A DNA stretch of 36,263 bases from a virus: positions 1 to 36,263 of IMG/VR virus record IMGVR_UViG_3300001533_001027; one strand, 5' to 3'. A program made the translations under genes and the position numbers. Of this stretch, positions 7,644-14,238 are shown piece after piece (position 1 is the stretch's first letter; the number at the start of each line of letters is the position of its first letter). Under the pieces are notes generated by a model. That model worked only from the letters and a program-made list of their open reading frames with translations. It searched no databases and was not told the DNA's origin.

Positions 7644-8097
7644 CTTCTTCCCACATCTTTTGCCAAGCCTCTACTTCAGCCTCGGCTTTTGCTCTTTGAG
7701 CTTCAGACAAGGCATTGCCGTCTATGCCCCCAAGTTCTATCGGTTGAGTAGTATTTCCGAATGATCGGTTAAGATACTCCTTCCAAAAATTGAACTCTCC
7801 TTTGTCCAAAATAGCTTTGAGACCAACCTTTGCGATCTCCACTTGTAGATATTCAGGAGACCAACCATTCTCTTTCGCTAAGGCTTCGATAGCTAATCTA
7901 TTCATCGTGTTCCAATTCAAAATCCCAGCCGGTCTCCCTTTTGGATTACCGGACTGTCCAGGCTTCCACTTCGTCTTATCCAAGTTCTTCATTCGCTTCT
8001 CTATGCCGGTTACTCCCTTATTAGCATCTTTATCCTTTTCGATGATAACTTCCGTGTTCTTGACCTTTTTCTTATGTTTTACAGCCTTCTTAGCCAT
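7585..8097 (-). CDS. terS: Small terminase subunit-like DNA-binding protein
   Basis: A 170-residue protein with KWKPGQSGNPKGRPAG (residues of about 43-58), the signature of the DUF5681 family often found as phage small terminase. The N-terminus is lysine-rich and the C-terminus is an acidic helix. It overlaps terL. The start at 8097 is preceded by TGA-TATTAT 7 bases upstream. The DUF5681 motif plus location make TerS likely; direct DNA recognition is inferred. Confidence 0.8.
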   Translation of the reverse strand: MAKKAVKHKKKVKNTEVIIEKDKDANKGVTGIEKRMKNLDKTKWKPGQSGNPKGRPAGILNWNTMNRLAIEALAKENGWSPEYLQVEIAKVGLKAILDKGEFNFWKEYLNRSFGNTTQPIELGGIDGNALSEAQRAKAEAEVEAWQKMWEEDENKPNKKSNKADIRRKGS

Positions 8098-8100
8098 TGA

Positions 8101-8313
8101 CTAAATAATATCACTATTGCGACATTCTTTGCACATCCATTTCTTTCCAATCCTTCTGAAACCACTCACGCATCTATCTCCACAAAAGTCACAAGTTTTT
8201 AATGCTGGCTTCTTATTAGAATACGAATGGAGCAGTTCTCCGTCAGTAGTCTCTTTCCTTTTGCTATTGCAATTGGATTTCTTCTTCGTCCTCAATTTCG
8301 ATTTCTTCTTCAT
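8101..8313 (-). CDS. Small basic zinc-ribbon protein
   Basis: A 70-residue protein, taking MKKKSKLRTKKK at 8313 as start. A lysine-rich N-terminus is followed by CDFCGDRC and CKEC, a four-cysteine zinc ribbon near residues 44-66. It overlaps the next upstream zinc-binding gene by about 50 bases in another frame. The function is unknown; nucleic-acid binding is a reasonable inference. It ends three bases before the terS start. Confidence 0.6.
   Translation of the reverse strand: MKKKSKLRTKKKSNCNSKRKETTDGELLHSYSNKKPALKTCDFCGDRCVSGFRRIGKKWMCKECRNSDII
8105..8113 (-). promoter_or_regulatory. Extended -10 promoter before terS
   Basis: Minus strand TGA-TATTAT with the hexamer at 8105-8110, 7 bases from the terS ATG, inside the end of the zinc-ribbon gene. 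Same geometry as several other starts in this genome. Confidence 0.4.
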
Positions 8314-8479
8314 TTTCAACCTGGTGAGTGAGATGCCAATGCCCACAGTCCTCACAATGATATATTCTCAACTTAGCTCCTCTCTTATTGAAAGAATAAT
8401 TAGCGGCAGTTATCGCTTCCTTTTTGTTGTAACAGTTTTTTCCGTTACACTTCTCCCGATCTTCTAAGAAGCCAATCAT
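8264..8479 (-). CDS. Small zinc-finger-like protein
   Basis: A 71-residue protein (MIGFLEDREKC at 8479; an ATG six codons earlier is also possible). It has CNGKNCYNKKEA, then YHCEDCGHWHLTHQ, giving a probable Cys/His zinc site, and ends in an acidic Glu/Asp/Ile run. Similar short CGxWHLT proteins occur in many phages without known function. It overlaps the nucleotidyltransferase end and the next zinc-ribbon gene, an unusually dense packing. Confidence 0.65.
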   Translation of the reverse strand: MIGFLEDREKCNGKNCYNKKEAITAANYSFNKRGAKLRIYHCEDCGHWHLTHQVENEEEIEIEDEEEIQLQ

Positions 8480-9146
8480 TGAGGTCTTGAGGCGCATCGA
8501 AGTCTTCCGTCCAGTCGTCTATAAGAATATATCTACCCCTCATTGAGTGAGGGCGGCGGACTTTAGTGTCAGTCCGACCAGTCATTGCGCGATAATGCTC
8601 CCATCCTCCACAGCGCTTTATGACTCCTGCCTTCGATAGTTCAGCTATGTAATGCAGTTTTTCTTCGTGTTCCGCTATATTCTCGGGATAAAAGCTCTGC
8701 GCGAAACATTCCCCCCATCTGTGACCAGTTATATTACTCGGAGTCGGGCGACAGAAAAGCGTCCAGTCTCTCTTTGAATAACTGACTATCTTCTTTATAG
8801 CTTCCTCTGTAAAATAACAATCTCCGTAAATAACTATTGTCCTGCCGTTTTTATTCCATAGCTCTTTTGAAGACAGGAATTTATCGGCGTCTCTATTCTC
8901 CTCATAATTCAGCTTCGCAATATATTGAGTCGTTCCGGCTATCCGGTAGCGCGAGTCTTTTTTACTGACAACATAGATCTTCTTAGCTCCGTTCTTCTTG
9001 AGGAGCCTTATCGTCCTATGTAATATCTCCTCTCCCTCTATCTTGATGAAGTGTTTAAGCGTATTGAGATGATTATCCCACCTCGTTCCTTCTCCGGCGC
9101 AAATAAGTATAAATACCGGTTCCTCATTTTTCTTCATCTTTATCAT
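8445..9146 (-). CDS. Sugar-nucleotide (nucleotidyl) transferase
   Basis: A 233-residue GT-A-fold protein. The N-terminal ICAGEGTRWDNHLNTLKH matches the nucleotide-binding loop of NTP transferases that activate sugars as NDP-sugars, and is followed by GEEILHRTIRLL. A GDCYF motif mid-protein is a plausible metal site. The start overlaps the end of the FkbM gene in GATGATAAAGATG. With the upstream glycosyltransferases it probably supplies or transfers an activated sugar. Substrate unknown. Confidence 0.75.
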   Translation of the reverse strand: MIKMKKNEEPVFILICAGEGTRWDNHLNTLKHFIKIEGEEILHRTIRLLKKNGAKKIYVVSKKDSRYRIAGTTQYIAKLNYEENRDADKFLSSKELWNKNGRTIVIYGDCYFTEEAIKKIVSYSKRDWTLFCRPTPSNITGHRWGECFAQSFYPENIAEHEEKLHYIAELSKAGVIKRCGGWEHYRAMTGRTDTKVRRPHSMRGRYILIDDWTEDFDAPQDLNDWLLRRSGEV

Positions 9147-9705
9147 CTTTTATGAAAATTAGATCGTATATATCCTGACTACCGTGTTGATATTTAGCTA
9201 TTTCCTTATAGTTATTTTGAGCCAGTAGTTTAATTATTTCTTCAGATCCTACCTCCTTATTATACCTCGGATTTATGCTCACTTCACAGAGGATAACTTT
9301 GAAATTTAGGTCTCCGCTCTTGAGTATCTCGTAAGTCTCTCCCTGGGCGTCTATCGCTATTCCGTCAAATCCCGACTGGACATCTCTAAGAGTCATAACC
9401 GAAACGATGATCGTATCCTTTATTCCGGTTACTCCTTCCGGCGGAGTTTTGAGTGACGAGCGCTCACTTATCTCTCCAATCAAAAAAGGAACTTCGCCGC
9501 GCCGATCAGATATTGCCGCCTCGATTACTCTAAAGCCTTGCGCTCTCATCATTCTCGCGTATGTCGGGATAGGCTCAACAAAGGTAAACATAAGACCGAG
9601 ATCTCTATAAATATCAGCTTCTTGTCCTCTATGCCCTCCGATGTGGAGAATGTTAGAGCATCCGTATATTTTGAAATAAGCCTCTTTTAATTTTAGTTCG
9701 TTCAT
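9124..9705 (-). CDS. FkbM-like SAM-dependent methyltransferase
   Basis: A 193-residue protein starting at 9705 (MNELKLKEAY), directly after the upstream stop in TAAAATG. The SAM-binding motif is ILHIGGHRGQEA at 19-30, the acidic strand end is FVEPIP at 42-47, and IAIDAQGETYEIL at 117-129 matches the FkbM motif (D-x-E-G-x-E). These enzymes O-methylate sugars. It sits in the glycosyltransferase run, so a methylated surface glycan is the likely product. Family call is firm. Confidence 0.85.
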   Translation of the reverse strand: MNELKLKEAYFKIYGCSNILHIGGHRGQEADIYRDLGLMFTFVEPIPTYARMMRAQGFRVIEAAISDRRGEVPFLIGEISERSSLKTPPEGVTGIKDTIIVSVMTLRDVQSGFDGIAIDAQGETYEILKSGDLNFKVILCEVSINPRYNKEVGSEEIIKLLAQNNYKEIAKYQHGSQDIYDLIFIKDDKDEEK

Positions 9706-9706
9706 T

Positions 9707-10348
9707 TTATATCTTTCCGTAGAGTCTATGTGTGCTTCCCCAAATATGCCTGGCATACGACTTTCCCTGCGTCCTCGATGGAACTCCCTGGCTATCGAAT
9801 GGGTAGAAGGTGTGAGGATCGAGTAACATTATCCCCTTATCACCGGAAGCGACGAAGTGATCGTAAATGCACTGCGTCAGTAATGTTCCCCCTATCGTCC
9901 TCCAAGCCGGTATAAAAACTTTCGTTTTACCTATCGCATCGATATATCTCTTAATAAGAGGATGATCCGGCTCACATCCCATTATTCCATTCGCGATACG
10001 AGTCTGACTTAAAGGAACTCCTTTATTCTTATTAGCCTGGACAGCAAAGAATTCAGCTTTCATAAACGGAGCATTGTCTATATTCTCGAGACGCTCCGTA
10101 TCGGCATCGATGTAGATCCCGCCAAATTTTCTCAATATCTCAATCCTGACAATATCGCTCGCGCCGGCATAAGACTTCAGGTTCATCAGGAACTTATAAG
10201 CCAATATATTCTTCAGCTTCAATTCGTCTATCTCTTTTTCAGTCCACAGACGATATTCCCAGCCTGGCATCTTCCAGGTATCCATAAGCTCTCGAGGTCT
10301 TTTATTTTGATCTCCGATCCAAATTTGATGGATTATCTTTTTAATCAT
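9707..10348 (-). CDS. Glycosyltransferase with DXD motif (GT32-like)
   Basis: A 213-residue protein opening with MIKKIIHQIWIG, the hallmark of the Och1/GT32 sugar-binding DXD family, then SDIVRIEILRKFGGIYIDAD, where Asp81 and Asp83 bind the metal of the NDP-sugar. It overlaps the preceding gene by ATGA. It would transfer a sugar from an NDP donor to a glycan or protein acceptor. Family call is strong; donor and acceptor are unknown. Confidence 0.88.
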   Translation of the reverse strand: MIKKIIHQIWIGDQNKRPRELMDTWKMPGWEYRLWTEKEIDELKLKNILAYKFLMNLKSYAGASDIVRIEILRKFGGIYIDADTERLENIDNAPFMKAEFFAVQANKNKGVPLSQTRIANGIMGCEPDHPLIKRYIDAIGKTKVFIPAWRTIGGTLLTQCIYDHFVASGDKGIMLLDPHTFYPFDSQGVPSRTQGKSYARHIWGSTHRLYGKI

Positions 10349-10992
10349 TTTCTTCTTTTTTTGTGAGGAGTTTTCTTTGTGAGATCTCCGGCGAAATATA
10401 CTGCTTTTCTTATCGGAGGCATCTGATGCTTCTCGTATATCAGACTATGACTATTACGGTGCTGGACGAGTGAAGGACAAGGATAAATAGATTTCAGCTT
10501 ACGGCTCTTTAACCAGACACCGATGCGACTATCGTCGTGCAATCTAAGTTTATCCTTTCGCTTAGGATCTTCCCAATAATCAAGGATCTCCTGTATAACT
10601 TCAGTCTTCAGACAGATCGCCACGCCAGATTTAATTCCTCTGTGTTGCCAACTGCCACGCCGATATGCGCTCGAGACAAGACCATTGTCTCTAAGACCGA
10701 AATATAGATTGAATGAGAATGTTCTCTTTCCGAGTTTATCAAACTTTCTTATAAATTCTTCAGCCCGCTTGATAAAGTCTGGGCATAATAGACTATCGTC
10801 CTGTAAGGTTAGAGACCATACTGCATTGGCTTTCAAATGCTGTTTAAGGCATCTTTCCCTGGTATCCCATATATCGTGCCGGCGATCCCAAATAACCGGC
10901 ACTTTGCCTATCTCCGACTTTATGTATTCCACAAATGGCGCCCGCCGGTGATCTGCCATTATATTGATATTTAGATATTCTCTATCCGGCAT
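10345..10992 (-). CDS. Glycosyltransferase-like protein, paralogue A
   Basis: A 215-residue protein. Central LTLQDDSLLCPDF resembles the acidic metal-binding motif of GT-A enzymes. VAICLKTEVI and YPCPSLVQHRNSHSLI follow. The same block order occurs in its upstream neighbour at 10982, so the two are paralogues. It ends in a basic KKTPHKKRRK. The start overlaps the neighbour's end by 11 bases. Phage-borne glycosyltransferase is likely, by motif and context. Confidence 0.72.
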   Translation of the reverse strand: MPDREYLNINIMADHRRAPFVEYIKSEIGKVPVIWDRRHDIWDTRERCLKQHLKANAVWSLTLQDDSLLCPDFIKRAEEFIRKFDKLGKRTFSFNLYFGLRDNGLVSSAYRRGSWQHRGIKSGVAICLKTEVIQEILDYWEDPKRKDKLRLHDDSRIGVWLKSRKLKSIYPCPSLVQHRNSHSLIYEKHQMPPIRKAVYFAGDLTKKTPHKKRRK

Positions 10993-11587
10993 ACCAAAAT
11001 GCTTTTCTTTCTTTTTTTTGCTTAGGCTTATTATATCTCTCTCTAAAAATACTCTCGCCAGGTCTATGATCTATGAGAGAGGGGATGGGATAAAGTATCT
11101 TTATCCTCCGAAGATGCGCCCATTTCCAAATGTCCTGATCTGTTTCAGAACCACGCTCATCGCACCATTTAATCATATCAGAAATGTGCTTTGTTTTCAT
11201 ACACAGCGCCACCTCGTTAAAGATCATCCCCGATATTACGCAGTCTCTTTTTCGGTTCCTGGCGGCAGTCACTTTGGCGCCCATCATCTGATCGGCGTAA
11301 AAAGAGAATATAAAGTCTCCGTCTTTCTCCTTCTTCGTAATAATATCCATTACCTTACTGAAAAAATCCTTGCCGATTATCGCATCGTCTTGAATGACAA
11401 TGTGGTATTCAGCTTTAGGATCATATAGACGCCAGGCGTCGCTACAATTTTTCCAAATTCCTTTACTGCCATCGTCTATCGCGAAAGGCACATCGTCGCC
11501 AAAAACTCCCTTCAGATAATTGAAAAAAGGCTCTCTCGTGTGAAAAGCCATAATCGATACCGAAAACTTCTTGTTATATTTAGGCAT
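10982..11587 (-). CDS. Glycosyltransferase-like protein, paralogue B
   Basis: A 201-residue protein with VSIMAFHTREPFF near the N-terminus, IVIQDDAIIGKDFF as acidic motif, ALCMKTKHI, and YPIPSLIDHRPGES. These match paralogue A in order and spacing. No Shine-Dalgarno motif precedes ATG 11587. In the same frame the codons upstream stay open for about 17 codons (from just after a TAA) without a usable start, so the N-terminus could be slightly longer if a rare start is used. An AGGAGG lies about 40 bases upstream. Confidence 0.72.
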   Translation of the reverse strand: MPKYNKKFSVSIMAFHTREPFFNYLKGVFGDDVPFAIDDGSKGIWKNCSDAWRLYDPKAEYHIVIQDDAIIGKDFFSKVMDIITKKEKDGDFIFSFYADQMMGAKVTAARNRKRDCVISGMIFNEVALCMKTKHISDMIKWCDERGSETDQDIWKWAHLRRIKILYPIPSLIDHRPGESIFRERYNKPKQKKERKAFWYAG

Positions 11588-11916
11588 CTTTGTCTTTATT
11601 CCAATCTGCTCGAGAGATTGAGTTATGGATCCTCCTAACTTTTATATTAACTTTAGCCAAAACAACGCTTTACCATTAAGCTAACGGAGTGAAGTGCTTA
11701 GCCGCAGGACTTTCACCTACGGACGCATCCGCCCTATGAGTAGCTTGCTCATATTAGATGCTGACCTTCCGCCCTGTCGCCAACCATATCAAGGAACTTT
11801 CAGGATTTAAGCGCGCCCTCACCTTATCCTCCTCAATACTGCGAACAATCCTTGCACGGCTCTCGGCTTGTGTGTCCACATATCTGCGCCTATATTACGC
11901 CACTAAGCACTATTTT
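11588..11916 (-). ncRNA. 330-base gap: candidate structured RNA, with one short possible ORF
   Basis: No convincing protein fills this stretch. Minus-strand RNA would form a run of neat hairpins: 11735-11740/11748-11753 (6 bp), 11702-11708/11716-11722 (7 bp, loop TGAAAGT), and 11667-11670/11678-11681. In the 7-bp stem one pair is C-A on the plus strand and G-U in minus RNA, which favours a minus-strand transcript. The GGTGAAAGTCC loop recalls group II intron or HEARO-type RNAs, but no matching domain V is visible. A D-arm-like GCTTAATGGTAAAGC is present without a tRNA T arm. It separates the membrane gene from the glycosyltransferases. Confidence 0.4.
11754..11879 (-). CDS. Possible 41-residue protein (GTG start)
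   Basis: A GTG-started frame from 11879 to a TAA at 11754. It encodes a charged helix-like peptide (DTQAESRARIVRSIEEDK) ending in SSLIWLATGRKVSI. The composition is protein-like, and the same frame stays open for 25 further codons after the stop. No ribosome site is visible. It competes with the structured-RNA reading of the same bases, so confidence is low. Confidence 0.25.
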   Translation of the reverse strand: MDTQAESRARIVRSIEEDKVRARLNPESSLIWLATGRKVSI

Positions 11917-12093
11917 TTAATCGCTACTTACGCTTGCGGTATATAAAACTGTGACAATGAGAAGCAAAACTCCTTTAGCCATATCGAGTCCGGTTTCAGC
12001 CGCAAATGACATAACTACTGCGATTATTGATGCAATCACCCCGAGGGTAACGAACACTCCCTGGGATAATGTGCTTTTTCCTTTATTCTCCAT
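11917..12093 (-). CDS. Small two-helix membrane protein
   Basis: A 58-residue protein (ATG 12093, TAA 11917). After a polar MENKGKSTLSQG come two hydrophobic segments, VFVTLGVIASIIAVVMSF and GVLLLIVTVLYTASV, joined by a short polar turn. The start lies inside the end of the preceding gene (GATGGAGAATAA). Function unknown. Size and topology resemble small phage membrane proteins such as holin-like or superinfection-exclusion proteins, without a specific match. Confidence 0.65.
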   Translation of the reverse strand: MENKGKSTLSQGVFVTLGVIASIIAVVMSFAAETGLDMAKGVLLLIVTVLYTASVSSD

Positions 12094-12445
12094 CTTTTTT
12101 CAATTCTGTTTCGTGGAGCCATCTCTCACTTATCTCCCCCGATTTATTCAACCATTCTACGGAGTATTGAGCCGGTTTATTTTTACCAACCCAGATCGCA
12201 TTAACTGTTCCGGTTAATCCATATTCAGTAATGGTCACTCTTTCACCAATGCCGAAGGCAAAGGTATAATCTCTATTGATGTCCATTTTCGTTTTCTTTT
12301 TTTTGGCGACCTTTATATTTCTGATCCTCGTATTAGCACCTTTTTTCCCCCACTCCTTTTTCTTATTCTTATAGCGGGAGTTCGTGGTTAGAGCGCCTTG
12401 CCGTCCTATTTCTGAAAGATGTTTGTGAAGTGCGTCTTTATTCAT
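12083..12445 (-). CDS. Hypothetical protein with basic N-terminus and SH3/KOW-like C-terminal domain
   Basis: A 120-residue protein. Residues 1-54 are very basic (KKKEWGKKGANTR, KVAKKKKTK). The C-terminal part, GIGERVTITEYGLTGTVNAI then QYSVEWLNKSGEI and ERWLHETEL, reads as a small beta-barrel like those in phage-encoded KOW or tudor-type modules. It overlaps the start of the upstream glycosyltransferase gene's end by 8 bases. Function unknown. Confidence 0.6.
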   Translation of the reverse strand: MNKDALHKHLSEIGRQGALTTNSRYKNKKKEWGKKGANTRIRNIKVAKKKKTKMDINRDYTFAFGIGERVTITEYGLTGTVNAIWVGKNKPAQYSVEWLNKSGEISERWLHETELKKDGE

Positions 12446-13208
12446 TTTGCCCAGATATTACATCTTTTTGCCCAGATATTGCGCCTCTATTGCGGGAGTT
12501 TATAGCGTTCTCAAGATCTAACTTCGGATAATCTATATCGTGCCAGTCAATATCTGTTTGCTTTAATCGAATGACCTTTTCTTCAGCCGGTATAAGATAC
12601 TCGTGATAAAAGAAGCCATCGTTAGGAAACTTAAACTTTTCGGAAAGCTCTTGCCAATTAATCATTTTAAGACCGTATCTCGCGACATTACTGGCGAGAA
12701 TGTAGTCGTCTATAAGATGCTTCCTATCGAAAATCCACTTCTCTTTATTCGTCACGAAGCAATGCTCCATAATCTCGTCATAGGTCATACCAATATCCCT
12801 ATTGTAGAGATCTAAGCACCAGTCAGAGAAGATCGTGAACCAATTGCAGGTTCCGATATTACGCCCATCGCGGAGCATAAAATCATTTTTCTTAAACCGG
12901 ATTGGAGAGAAGTCTCTGCCCACCTGAAACACAGTGTCCTTATCAAGAAGCTCTGTAATATCAAAAAGGTTTTCGTGAAGGAGAGCGTCGGAGTCTATAA
13001 ATATATTCCAGTCGCTTTTATTCTCTTTGGCGAGATCATACAACTGGAACTTCTCATACACCAGAGGCATATCGGGAAATTTCCGGTCAGTGATCTTAAC
13101 TATCTCGGCGCCAATTTTCTTAGCCCAAGCCTCGATGCGCGGATATGTGATCGCAGTGATCTCCGGCGCATAGTTATCTATATTTAGAAGGTATATTGTT
13201 TTTGTCAT
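12438..13208 (-). CDS. Glycosyltransferase-like protein (GT-A, DxD)
   Basis: A 256-residue protein. The N-terminus MTKTIYLLNIDNYAPEIT is followed by WAKKIGAEIVKITDRKFPD and WNIFIDSDALL, where Asp72-Ser-Asp74 is a DxD metal site as in GT8-type enzymes. A later HLIDDYILASNVARYGL fits a substrate-binding region. The start overlaps the preceding 59-residue gene by ATGA. It opens the surface-sugar cassette. The donor sugar cannot be told. Confidence 0.78.
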   Translation of the reverse strand: MTKTIYLLNIDNYAPEITAITYPRIEAWAKKIGAEIVKITDRKFPDMPLVYEKFQLYDLAKENKSDWNIFIDSDALLHENLFDITELLDKDTVFQVGRDFSPIRFKKNDFMLRDGRNIGTCNWFTIFSDWCLDLYNRDIGMTYDEIMEHCFVTNKEKWIFDRKHLIDDYILASNVARYGLKMINWQELSEKFKFPNDGFFYHEYLIPAEEKVIRLKQTDIDWHDIDYPKLDLENAINSRNRGAISGQKDVISGQNE

Positions 13209-13384
13209 TTGTTTAATGTTTCAAGTTTTGCTTTTGACTCTATCTCTTTTATTATCTCCTTTGCTTCAAATACTCCGAGTTTTTTTGTGATCTCTCTTTG
13301 TCTTTCAGAGTTCGATTGCTTCCATTCGTCAAACATAGCTGTCTCGAGGATCTGAAATTTTAGTCTTAGTGCTTCGCTTATCAT
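13205..13384 (-). CDS. Small helical protein, 59 residues
   Basis: An ORF from ATG 13384 to TGA 13205 whose stop overlaps the glycosyltransferase start (ATGA). It is highly charged and helical (MISEALRLKFQILE, then FEAKEIIKEIESKAKLE). Not recognised. Tight coupling suggests it is a real gene of the same operon. Its UGA stop supports the standard code. Confidence 0.6.
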   Translation of the reverse strand: MISEALRLKFQILETAMFDEWKQSNSERQREITKKLGVFEAKEIIKEIESKAKLETLNK

Positions 13385-13386
13385 TT

Positions 13387-13521
13387 TTATATTCCTTCTC
13401 CTAAGAGCTTAAAGTCCTTTTGCTTGCCAGAGTCTAAGACTTCTTTGTATTGAGGAAGCATCATCTGACCTAAAGTTGAGCTATTACCGTTGCCGTCAGA
13501 GATAATAGCGTAGTTTTTCAT
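13387..13521 (-). CDS. Small protein, 44 residues
   Basis: ATG 13521 overlaps the stop of the membrane gene (TAATG), and TAA is at 13387. It reads MKNYAIISDGNGNSSTLGQM and then a short helix ending LLGEGI. The start-stop coupling on both sides and lack of overlap with other genes support it. Function unknown. Confidence 0.6.
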   Translation of the reverse strand: MKNYAIISDGNGNSSTLGQMMLPQYKEVLDSGKQKDFKLLGEGI

Positions 13522-13739
13522 TACTTCTGTTTTTTACTTCCCATAAGAGATTTTATTGTGGAAAGAGTCGCAAGGATCATCCAGGAGATAAAGCCCATAA
13601 TCCAGCACGATAACGGAAAGCCGGAGCCGAATATAAGGACATATAATTTGCCAATTAAAAATACTGCCAGGACATTCACAAGATAAGAAAAGGCGAGCAT
13701 TGATATAATTATCAGGAGAGATTTAATTATGTTTTTCAT
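13521..13739 (-). CDS. Two-helix membrane protein, paralogue 1
   Basis: A 72-residue protein with two hydrophobic spans (IIKSLLIIISMLAFSYLV to FLIGKLYVLIF, and CWIMGFISWMILATLST) and a basic tail GSKKQK. It resembles the next upstream gene in layout (FSYL, then W-GF-W-ILA), so the two are tandem paralogues. It overlaps both neighbours. Holin or membrane-exclusion functions are possible, not shown. Confidence 0.65.
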   Translation of the reverse strand: MKNIIKSLLIIISMLAFSYLVNVLAVFLIGKLYVLIFGSGFPLSCWIMGFISWMILATLSTIKSLMGSKKQK

Positions 13740-13929
13740 TGAAAGTTGATTTTAATATAATTAATAATATCCACACGAGAAGACCAAGAAGCCAGATATT
13801 ATAATCATAATTATTTAAGAAAATCATTTTACATAGCCATTGAACGAGAGCGACGATACCAACAGTCCCCAGATAAGAAAGACCGCAGACAGCTATTACA
13901 ATTAAAATTGTCAGTATTATTGTTGACAT
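13723..13929 (-). CDS. Two-helix membrane protein, paralogue 2
   Basis: A 68-residue protein with an N-terminal span (ILTILIVIAVCGLSYLGTVG) and a second span (YNIWLLGLLVWILLIILKS). LSYLG and W-LGLLVW-L match positions in paralogue 1. It overlaps paralogue 1 by 17 bases and follows the 92-residue gene by one base. Function unknown. Confidence 0.65.
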   Translation of the reverse strand: MSTIILTILIVIAVCGLSYLGTVGIVALVQWLCKMIFLNNYDYNIWLLGLLVWILLIILKSTFNEKHN

Positions 13930-13930
13930 A

Positions 13931-14209
13931 TTAGTCAGTTTTGAGATTTGTTTTTATTTTTAATCTTCCCTTCATCTCTGCCAATTTCTTGTCTATAACA
14001 ATCTGCTCCTCCGGTGTTCTTTTCATTTGTTCTTCCCAAGGCTGTTTTCTTATTACCGGAGATCTGTATTCTTCCTTTGGCGTTTTCAGAAGTAGCACAC
14101 GGATCGAGCGTGAAGCGAAACTCATTGTCTGACCGCTCATCCATTCCCAGAAATCAGGAACGGCTAAACCTTCGCTCAATATCTTTTCTTCGGCTTGTTT
14201 AATAGTCAT
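13931..14209 (-). CDS. Protein downstream of the variable protein, 92 residues
   Basis: Start taken at 14209 (MTIKQAEEKILSEGL), because the frame upstream runs through the variable-region sequence of the preceding gene. VPDFWEWMSGQTMS is the most distinctive stretch, followed by a charged half (KRTPEEQIVIDKKLAEMKG). I do not recognise a family. Position 30 bases after the variable protein suggests co-expression and possibly a partner role. Confidence 0.6.
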   Translation of the reverse strand: MTIKQAEEKILSEGLAVPDFWEWMSGQTMSFASRSIRVLLLKTPKEEYRSPVIRKQPWEEQMKRTPEEQIVIDKKLAEMKGRLKIKTNLKTD

Positions 14210-14238
14210 TAATTTTAGATTAAAGATTTCTACGGAAG

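Noticed and set aside
11640-11700. tRNA-like D arm (GCTTAATGGTAAAGC)
   Set aside because: No 5-bp anticodon stem, no TTC-A T loop and no pairing acceptor ends can be placed, so it is not called a tRNA.
11588-11916. Group II intron or HEARO RNA
   Set aside because: The GGTGAAAGTCC loop is suggestive, but no complete domain V, catalytic triad stem or intron-encoded protein is visible. Left as an unnamed structured candidate.
9124-13208. Recoded UGA (genetic code 4 or 25)
   Set aside because: UGA ends several coupled genes (for example at 9124 and 13205), and no conserved protein needs UGA read-through.
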